From Kocuria sp. (lineage in GTDB: Bacteria; Actinomycetota; Actinomycetes; Actinomycetales; Micrococcaceae): a DNA stretch of 6,266 nt. The DNA lies in contig JAKDKI010000141.1 in NCBI GenBank assembly GCA_030453435.1, positions 1 to 6,266 on the forward strand. The letters are read 5' to 3'. Below the pieces are notes generated by a model. The model had not been told where the DNA came from, did no database searches, and saw only the letters and a program-made list of their open reading frames with translations. Below, piece by piece: positions 1 to 5,155 of the stretch. Within the stretch, counting starts at the first letter, position 1, and every line of letters begins with the position of its first letter. Made by a program: the position numbers and the translations under genes.

Positions 1-973
1 CGGGCGCGGCCGGGGCAGAGGGAGCTTGTGGCGCTCGAGGGGGTTCCGGTGCTGAGGGTGCCTGTGGCGCCGAATCCCCGGACCCGTCAGACCCGCTTGA
101 GCCGCTTAAGCCGCCGTTATTGTTTCGAGCTGAGTCCCTCTCGGCCTGCTTCTGTGTTTCGCTCTGCTGGCGAGCGGCGCGTTGTTCCAGGTCGGCCACA
201 TTGGTTCGGAGAGTTGTCACACTCTGATGAATGGACGGAATTTCAAGAAGGTGGCGAATGTGCGGGTGTACGTCTCCGTCGATTAGATCGAGCGTTGCGA
301 GGAAGGTTGCGGCCTCGGCGGCATCAGTGGCCGCGTCGGCAAGATCCTCTGGTGATGCGTTCTCCACTGCCTCCGTTGCTTCTTCCAGCTGAGTGGGCAG
401 TGTGCAGCCGATGGCCGGGTCCAGCAGCCCGATCCCCTTGTGTTCCGCCTGGGCGAAGGCTTCCTCCACCGGTGGCAAGAACTTGTCATTGGGTTCGATC
501 AAGAGCGGTGTGGCCAAGCCTTGGCGAGCAATTTCAGCGTTGGCCAGGCGGCCGTCTTCCAGGAAGACGCCCGCCAGCGTGCGGCCATAGGAATCAGTGC
601 GTTCCTGGTCGTACTCCAAACCCACAACGGTGCCCGGGGCTAGAAGCTGCTCAGCGTACTCGGTGGCTTCTGGGCCCAGGCATTCAACGATCTCATTCGG
701 ATCTTTCGTTTCCGGGGTGTCGATGTTCAGAAGGCGAACTCGCTCAATCGCTCCGTTGAGTTGAACATCAATCGTGTCACCGTCGATCACTCGATCCACC
801 ACGGCGCGTTCGCCGCGCAAGTCAGCAGTGGGGGAGGGGGATGCGACCGCTTGGGTCGCCGGTTCTGAGGAAGCTGAGTCGTTGGACGCGGCCGGGGTGC
901 TCGCGCAACCCGTGAGAAGAAGTAAAGCTACTGCCGACACGGTCAGTTGCCGAAGGTTGAGGGGGTGCGTCAT
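1..973 (-). CDS. Thermonuclease-family (SNase-like) lipoprotein, 3' end cut by window edge
   Basis: The minus-strand frame from ATG at 973 stays open for 324 codons to the left edge, so the C-terminus is missing. Residues 1-23 form a lipoprotein signal peptide (basic start, Leu run, lipobox LTGC with Cys23), implying export and membrane anchoring. A Ser/Ala/Pro linker follows. The staphylococcal nuclease domain spans about 55-185. By comparison with S. aureus nuclease, Asp66, Asp85 and Thr86 match the Ca2+ ligands, and Arg80, Glu88 and Arg131 match catalytic Arg35, Glu43 and Arg87, so I infer an active, Ca2+-dependent extracellular nuclease for DNA/RNA. Residues about 195-285 are Glu/Ala/Gln-rich and probably helical or coiled coil. 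Then come a Gly/Ser stretch and a Pro/Ala tail with APQAPSAP twice. The start is supported by AGGA five bases upstream (979-982 on the plus strand). The gene is divergent from the catabolic operon and probably unrelated to it. It uses TTA leucine codons at residues 17 and 289, unlike its neighbours. What follows the tail is unknown. Confidence 0.9.
   Translation of the reverse strand, partial: MTHPLNLRQLTVSAVALLLLTGCASTPAASNDSASSEPATQAVASPSPTADLRGERAVVDRVIDGDTIDVQLNGAIERVRLLNIDTPETKDPNEIVECLGPEATEYAEQLLAPGTVVGLEYDQERTDSYGRTLAGVFLEDGRLANAEIARQGLATPLLIEPNDKFLPPVEEAFAQAEHKGIGLLDPAIGCTLPTQLEEATEAVENASPEDLADAATDAAEAATFLATLDLIDGDVHPHIRHLLEIPSIHQSVTTLRTNVADLEQRAARQQSETQKQAERDSARNNNGGLSGSSGSDGSGDSAPQAPSAPEPPRAPQAPSAPAAP
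11..70 (-). repeat. Imperfect 24-bp direct repeat coding the Pro/Ala tail of the nuclease
   Basis: Positions 11-34 and 47-70 agree at 20 of 24 bases. Both encode APQAPSAP on the minus strand, at residues 314-321 and 302-309. They are separated by four residues (EPPR). This looks like a small internal duplication in a low-complexity wall- or membrane-spanning tail that continues beyond the left edge. Confidence 0.7.
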
Positions 974-1003
974 TGCAGTCCTGTCGCTAAAACGGGGGAA
1001 TCA

Positions 1004-1031
1004 ACATCATTTAAACCGCTGGACACGTCAA
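1004..1031 (-). promoter_or_regulatory. Weak candidate promoter for the nuclease gene
   Basis: On the minus strand TTGACG (plus 1026-1031) is followed after 16 bases by TGATGT (plus 1004-1009), about 30 bases ahead of the nuclease ATG. The -35 box is good. The -10 box is poor, although the neighbouring AT-rich TTTAAA could help melting. It was picked only by eye and position. Confidence 0.25.
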
Positions 1032-1128
1032 CACGCGGTAAGACGCGAGTGCAGTGGCGCATGTCATACACGCCGCGAAGAAGACCCCCGCAACAACTAG
1101 TCAAAGCGTGTACAAGTTGGATACGATC

Positions 1129-1151
1129 AAATCGCGTAGTTCCAGCGATTT
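1129..1151. promoter_or_regulatory. Perfect inverted repeat, candidate operator
   Basis: AAATCGC at 1129-1135 and GCGATTT at 1145-1151 are exact reverse complements separated by nine bases. The repeat sits in the divergent intergenic region, about 50 bases before the -35 box of the rightward operon. A third copy of the core CGATTT lies at 1223-1228, overlapping the -10 box, and an overlapping short palindrome CGAT-CAA-ATCG lies at 1124-1134. GntR/FCD regulators bind short inverted repeats, and one is encoded in the operon, so this is a plausible site. The link is inference only. Confidence 0.35.
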
Positions 1152-1197
1152 TCAGTTACTCCACGCCCGTCTCGTGAGCAAACAGCGCGATCAACCC

Positions 1198-1226
1198 TTG
1201 TCGCCCCGCCGCAGATAATATACGAT
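1198..1226 (+). promoter_or_regulatory. Predicted housekeeping-type promoter of the homoprotocatechuate operon
   Basis: TTGTCG (1198-1203) and TACGAT (1221-1226) are separated by exactly 17 bases. The -10 box has the TAnnnT form common in actinobacteria. Transcription would start near 1233, leaving a leader of about 30 bases that carries the ribosome binding site AGGAGG at 1253-1258. No better pair lies nearer the start codon. Confidence 0.55.
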
Positions 1227-1262
1227 TTCGAATAACATCCGAGGATAACCAGAGGAGGCTCC

Positions 1263-2774
1263 ATGACTGAGAGCACTCAGAACGTTCCTTCCCAGGTCGC
1301 AGCGGTTCCGGTGAAGCCGGGCAAGATCATTGCCGTGCACCTGGCCTACGAATCCCGTGCTGCACAGCGTGGTCGCAAGCCGGCGGTTCCTTCGTACTTC
1401 ATCAAGCCCTTCAGCTCCCTGGCCGGTTCCGGCGCAGAGGTGGAGCGCCCTGCGGGTACCGAGTTGCTCGCCTACGAGGGCGAGATCGCCCTGGTGATCG
1501 GCAAGCCCGCCAAGAACGTCTCCCTCGAGAACGCTTGGGACCACGTGGCTGCGGTCACTGCCGCCAACGACTGGGGCGTCTACGACCTGCGCGCCGCTGA
1601 CAAGGGCTCCAACCTGCGCAACAAGGGCCGCGACGGCTACACCCCGGTCGGTCCCGAGCTGATCGATGCCCGCAAGGTCAGCCCGGACCAGTTGCGCGTG
1701 CGCACCTGGGTCAACGGCGACCTGGTGCAGGACGACGTCACCGCCGACGACCACATGATCTTCCCGCTTGCCCAGTTCGTCGCGGACCTCTCCCAGCACG
1801 TCACGCTCGAAGAGGGCGATGTCATCCTGACCGGCACCCCGGCGGGATCGTCGGTAGCCCAGCCGGGCGACGTCGTCGAAATTGAAGTTGACGCACCCCA
1901 GGCCGACGGCGCTCCGAGCACCGGCCGCCTGATCAGTCGCGTCACCGAGGGCACCGCGAGCTTCGATTCAAACCTGGGCGCAATGCCCGCGGTGGACGAT
2001 AAGCAGCGCGAAGAAGCATGGGGCTCCCGCGAACAGGCCGGTCTCCCGGCCGAAGATAGCAAGGGCCTGCCCGAGGACCTACGTGCCAAGCTCGAGCAGG
2101 CGCCCACCGCTGGCCTGTCCGCGGAGCTGCGTAAGCGCGGCCTCAACAACGTGGTCATCGAGGGTGTCTACCCGCAGAAGGCCGGCACCAAGATGGTCGG
2201 CACGGCCAAGACGCTGCGCTTTGTCCCGAATCGCGAGGACCTCTTCAAATCCCACGGCGGCGGGTACAACACCCAGAAGCGAGTTTTCGACGCCGTGGGC
2301 CCGGGTGAAGTCATCGTGATCGAGGCCCGCGGATCGGCCGGTTCTGGAACACTCGGCGACATCCTTGCCCTGCGCGCGCAGTTCAACGGTGCAGCAGGTG
2401 TGGTCAGCGACGGCGGCGTGCGCGATTACGAGGCAGTCAAGGAGATCGGCCTGCCGGTCTTCGCCCAGACCGCACACCCCGCCGTGCTCGGGCGCCGTCA
2501 TGTCCCGTGGGACCAGGACATCGCCGTGGCCTGCGGCAACGCGACCGTTCTGCCCGGCGACGTGATCGTGGGCGACGACGACGGCGTGATCGTGATCCCG
2601 CGCGACATCGCCCAGGAGGTCGTGGACGCGGCACTGGCCAAGGAACACGAGGATGCCTGGGTGGCCGAGCGCGTGGCCGAGGGCAACCCCGTCGACGGCC
2701 TGTTCCCGCCCACCGGCGAGTGGAAAGAAAAGTTCCAGCAGTGGCTGGCCGAGAACCCGGTTCCGGGTAACTGA
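1263..2774 (+). CDS. Fumarylacetoacetate hydrolase (HpaG-type) / RraA-HMG aldolase-like fusion protein
   Basis: This 503-residue cytoplasmic protein has two enzymatic domains. The FAH-type domain (about 20-230) shows the acidic metal ligands Glu72, Glu74 (YEGEI) and Asp103 (ANDW), then KGRDGYTPVGP (121-131) and the TGTPAG loop (190-195). In this pathway FAH proteins isomerise and decarboxylate the HpaE product (HpaG role). A hydrophilic linker (about 235-270) leads to an RraA / 4-hydroxy-4-methyl-2-oxoglutarate aldolase-like domain (about 272-470). It has Asp366, exactly 20 residues, then Arg387-Asp388: the D-X20-R-D motif of metal-dependent pyruvate aldolases/decarboxylases. It may therefore add decarboxylase or aldol-cleaving activity; the exact reaction is inferred. 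E. coli HpaG instead fuses two FAH domains. AGGAGG lies four bases before the ATG. It is the first gene of the operon, and the next starts 40 bases after its stop. Confidence 0.88.
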   Translation: MTESTQNVPSQVAAVPVKPGKIIAVHLAYESRAAQRGRKPAVPSYFIKPFSSLAGSGAEVERPAGTELLAYEGEIALVIGKPAKNVSLENAWDHVAAVTAANDWGVYDLRAADKGSNLRNKGRDGYTPVGPELIDARKVSPDQLRVRTWVNGDLVQDDVTADDHMIFPLAQFVADLSQHVTLEEGDVILTGTPAGSSVAQPGDVVEIEVDAPQADGAPSTGRLISRVTEGTASFDSNLGAMPAVDDKQREEAWGSREQAGLPAEDSKGLPEDLRAKLEQAPTAGLSAELRKRGLNNVVIEGVYPQKAGTKMVGTAKTLRFVPNREDLFKSHGGGYNTQKRVFDAVGPGEVIVIEARGSAGSGTLGDILALRAQFNGAAGVVSDGGVRDYEAVKEIGLPVFAQTAHPAVLGRRHVPWDQDIAVACGNATVLPGDVIVGDDDGVIVIPRDIAQEVVDAALAKEHEDAWVAERVAEGNPVDGLFPPTGEWKEKFQQWLAENPVPGN

Positions 2775-2796
2775 ACCGGCTGACACGGAACTGATC

Positions 2797-2807
2797 AAGG
2801 ACAGAGG
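2797..2807 (+). promoter_or_regulatory. Ribosome binding site fixing the GntR start at 2815
   Basis: AAGGA (2797-2801) and AGAGG (2803-2807) lie 7-13 bases before ATG 2815. This favours that start over an in-frame ATG at 2653, which would add 54 residues overlapping the preceding gene and has no matching family sequence. Confidence 0.7.
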
Positions 2808-2814
2808 CAACCCC

Positions 2815-3492
2815 ATGACCACCCCGGCTCGTACGGAAGCAACTCAGAAACTCGGTAAGGCCCAGTACGCCTACGAGTGGATCAAGGTGCAGATCCTGGA
2901 GCAGGCGTTCACGCCCGGATACCGCTTGGTGCTTGCGAACATTGCCCAAACCCTGGGCATGTCCGTGGTGCCGGTGCGCGAAGCGATCCGTCGGCTGGAG
3001 GCCGAAGGACTGGTGACGTTCGAGCGCAACGTGGGTGCCCGGGTGTCCATGGTGGACGGTGAGCAGTACCGCTACTCCATGGAGGCCCTGGGGATCCTGG
3101 AGGGTGCGGCCACCGCCCAATCCGCAGCGCACCTCACGGCGAAAGAACTCGCCGAGGCCCGCGAACTCAACGCCAAGCTCGAAGAGTCACTGGAGAACTT
3201 CGACCCGGAAACCTTCACCGCGGTCAACCACCAGTTCCACCAGATTCTGGCGTGCCGGTGCCCCAACCAGCGCCTCAACGACATGATCGCCGTGGAATGG
3301 GAACGCCTGAATCACCTGCGCACCTCCACATTTTCTTTCGTGCCCAACCGCGCTCGCGCTTCCGTGAACGAGCACTACCAGATCCTGCATTTGATCGAGA
3401 CCCACGCCCCCGCGGACGCCGTGGAGAAGGCAGTGCGCGAACACCGCACCGCCACACTGCGCAGCTACCTCAACAGCCGCGGAACCAACTGA
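2815..3492 (+). CDS. GntR-family transcriptional regulator, FCD (FadR) subfamily
   Basis: The 225-residue protein has the normal length for an FCD-type GntR regulator. The winged helix-turn-helix is at about 17-78, with the signature LANIAQTLGMSVVPVREAIRRLEAEGLV-like helix pair at 40-67 (VREAIRRLEAEG is diagnostic). The C-terminal all-helical FCD ligand-binding domain is at about 85-215. Candidate metal or effector residues in it are Asn138 and His142 (NHQFH), His187 (EHYQIL) and His210 (REHR). Asn stands where many members have Asp. It presumably senses an aromatic or ring-cleavage acid and controls this operon, including itself, probably as a repressor; effector and operator are not visible in the protein sequence. 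It sits inside the operon, 40 bases from the gene on either side, rather than being transcribed divergently. Confidence 0.9.
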   Translation: MTTPARTEATQKLGKAQYAYEWIKVQILEQAFTPGYRLVLANIAQTLGMSVVPVREAIRRLEAEGLVTFERNVGARVSMVDGEQYRYSMEALGILEGAATAQSAAHLTAKELAEARELNAKLEESLENFDPETFTAVNHQFHQILACRCPNQRLNDMIAVEWERLNHLRTSTFSFVPNRARASVNEHYQILHLIETHAPADAVEKAVREHRTATLRSYLNSRGTN

Positions 3493-3532
3493 CCAACCGT
3501 CCACACCCAGCACACACATTGGGAGTACTCAC

Positions 3533-5044
3533 ATGACTACGAACACCGATGCCAAGCCCCAGGGCCTGCCCGATTCCATCCGCCACTACATCAACGGCGA
3601 ATGGGTGGATTCCATTGACGGAGACACCTTTGACGTTCTGAATCCGGTCACCGACGAGCCCTACATCAAGGCCGCCTCCGGTAAGAAGGCGGACATCGAG
3701 GCCGCTGTTGCCGCCGCCAAGACCGCGTTCGAAGAGGGCCCCTGGCCCAAGATGCTGCCCCGCGAGCGCTCGCGGGTGCTGCACAAGATCGCGGACATCG
3801 TGGAGTCCCGCGGTGACCAGTTGGCGGCCATGGAGTCCTACGACTCCGGTCTGCCGATCACCCAGGCACTGGGCCAGGCGCGCCGCGCTGCGGAGAACTT
3901 CCGTTTCTTCGCGGACCTGATCGTCGCCCAGAGCGATGACACCTACAAGGTCCCCGGCCGCCAGGTGAACTACGTGAACCGCAAGCCCATTGGCGTGGCC
4001 GGTCTGATCACCCCGTGGAACACCCCGTTCATGCTCGAGTCCTGGAAGCTCGGTCCCGCGCTGGCCACCGGTAACACCGTGGTGCTCAAGCCCGCAGAGT
4101 TCACTCCGCTCTCGGCCTCCCTGTGGCCGGGCATCTTCGAGGAAGCCGGCGTCCCGGCCGGTGTGTTCAACCTGGTCAACGGCTATGGCGAAGAAGGCTA
4201 CGCCGGCGACTCGCTGGTCAAGCACCCGGACGTCCCCTTGATCTCCTTCACGGGTGAGTCCCGCACCGGCCAGATCATCTTTGCCAACGCGGCCCCCTAC
4301 CTCAAGGGCCTGTCCATGGAGCTGGGCGGCAAGTCCCCGGCCATCGTTTTCGACGACGCCGATCTGGAGGCCGCCATCAACGCCACCATCTTCGGTGTGT
4401 TCTCCCTCAACGGCGAGCGCTGCACCGCCGGTTCGCGCATCCTGGTCCAGCGCGGGATCTACGACGAGTTCGTGGAGCGCTACGCCGCGCAGGCCAAGCG
4501 GGTGAAGGTGGGTCTGCCCTCGGACCCGTCGACCGAGGTGGGCGCCCTGGTGCACCCGGAGCACTACGAGAAGGTCATGTCCTACGTGGAGCTCGGCAAG
4601 TCCGAGGCCCGTCTGGTCGCCGGCGGTGGCCGCCCCGAGGGCTTCGAGACCGGCAACTACGTGGCACCCACCGTGTTCGTGGACGTCAAGCCGGAGGCCC
4701 GGATCTTCCAGGAGGAGATCTTCGGTCCGGTCGTGGCGATCACTCCGTTCGATTCGGATGAGGAAGCACTCGAGCTGGCCAACAACACCAAGTACGGTCT
4801 GGCCGCTTACGTGTGGACCAGCGATCTGAAGCGTGCCCACAACTTCGCGCAGGACGTCGAGGCCGGCATGGTCTGGCTGAACTCCAACAACGTGCGTGAC
4901 CTGCGCACCCCGTTCGGCGGTGTGAAGGCCTCCGGTCTGGGTCACGAGGGCGGCTACCGCTCCATCGACTTCTACACCGACCAGCAGGCCGTGCACATCA
5001 ACCTGGGCGAGGTCCACAACCCGGTCTTCGGCAAGCAGGACTGA
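3533..5044 (+). CDS. hpaE: 5-carboxymethyl-2-hydroxymuconate-semialdehyde dehydrogenase
   Basis: This 503-residue NAD-dependent aldehyde dehydrogenase oxidises the ring-cleavage product of HpaD (5-carboxymethyl-2-hydroxymuconate semialdehyde) to the dicarboxylic acid in the homoprotocatechuate pathway, in the cytoplasm. The superfamily residues are all present: Asn163 (PWN), Lys186 (LKP), the nucleotide-binding FTGESRTG (239-246), general base Glu263 (MELGGK), nucleophile Cys297 (NGERCTAGSR) and Glu395 (EEIFGP). The NGERCTAGSR segment, the VRDLR stretch near 454-458 and the short C-terminal HNPVFG tail match HpaE rather than general aldehyde dehydrogenases. The length is complete. GGGAG (3521-3525) lies seven bases before the ATG, inside the palindrome GAGTACTC (3523-3530). 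It follows the GntR gene and precedes hpaD after a 111-base spacer. A related muconate-semialdehyde dehydrogenase is the only real alternative. Confidence 0.94.
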   Translation: MTTNTDAKPQGLPDSIRHYINGEWVDSIDGDTFDVLNPVTDEPYIKAASGKKADIEAAVAAAKTAFEEGPWPKMLPRERSRVLHKIADIVESRGDQLAAMESYDSGLPITQALGQARRAAENFRFFADLIVAQSDDTYKVPGRQVNYVNRKPIGVAGLITPWNTPFMLESWKLGPALATGNTVVLKPAEFTPLSASLWPGIFEEAGVPAGVFNLVNGYGEEGYAGDSLVKHPDVPLISFTGESRTGQIIFANAAPYLKGLSMELGGKSPAIVFDDADLEAAINATIFGVFSLNGERCTAGSRILVQRGIYDEFVERYAAQAKRVKVGLPSDPSTEVGALVHPEHYEKVMSYVELGKSEARLVAGGGRPEGFETGNYVAPTVFVDVKPEARIFQEEIFGPVVAITPFDSDEEALELANNTKYGLAAYVWTSDLKRAHNFAQDVEAGMVWLNSNNVRDLRTPFGGVKASGLGHEGGYRSIDFYTDQQAVHINLGEVHNPVFGKQD

Positions 5045-5050
5045 CTCTGC

Positions 5051-5083
5051 GCTGCGGGTCGGTCAGTGCGACCGGCCCGCGGC
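5051..5083 (+). promoter_or_regulatory. Strong intercistronic hairpin between hpaE and hpaD
   Basis: Starting six bases after the hpaE stop, 5051-5064 pairs with 5070-5083 in a 14-bp stem (two G-U wobbles, the rest Watson-Crick, mostly G-C) closed by the loop AGTGC. No T tract follows, so it is not a classical intrinsic terminator. It could be a weak terminator or attenuator that lowers hpaD expression, or an mRNA-stabilising or processing element protecting the upstream message. The remaining spacer to the hpaD ribosome binding site shows no convincing promoter. Confidence 0.6.
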
Positions 5084-5142
5084 TACGCAAGCACACTGCA
5101 CGTGAAACTTTCGAACCCCACCACCTGATCACCCTCATCACG

Positions 5143-5147
5143 AAGGA
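5143..5147 (+). promoter_or_regulatory. Ribosome binding site deciding the hpaD start
   Basis: AAGGA lies eight bases before ATG 5156. The alternative in-frame ATG at 5180 has only a GGA nearby, so the upstream start is preferred even though it lengthens the N-terminus beyond that of the Brevibacterium enzyme. Confidence 0.6.
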
Positions 5148-5155
5148 CAACCATC

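Noticed and set aside
28..759. Plus-strand open frame of 243 codons
   Set aside because: Its translation is Arg/Pro-rich and domain-free. The opposite strand encodes a clear SNase lipoprotein over the same bases.
1010..1015. TTTAAA palindrome near the nuclease start
   Set aside because: It is too short to call a site on its own. At most it contributes to the weak promoter region.
1225..1234. TTCGAA palindrome next to the proposed -10 box
   Set aside because: Symmetry does not extend past six bases, so it is not a convincing operator by itself.
2653..2814. N-terminal extension of the GntR regulator from ATG 2653
   Set aside because: It would overlap the fusion gene in another frame by over 100 bases and adds nothing resembling the family. 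ATG 2815 has good ribosome binding sequences and gives the usual length.
3470..5017. Long minus-strand open frame of 515 codons
   Set aside because: It is antisense to hpaE, which has all aldehyde dehydrogenase catalytic residues. The antisense frame is a by-product of GC-rich third positions, and its translation is Val/Gly/Asp/His-rich low complexity with no recognisable domain.
5109..5119. TTTCGAACCCC resembling a tRNA T-loop
   Set aside because: No acceptor, D or anticodon stems can be folded around it, and it lies between hpaE and the hpaD ribosome binding site.
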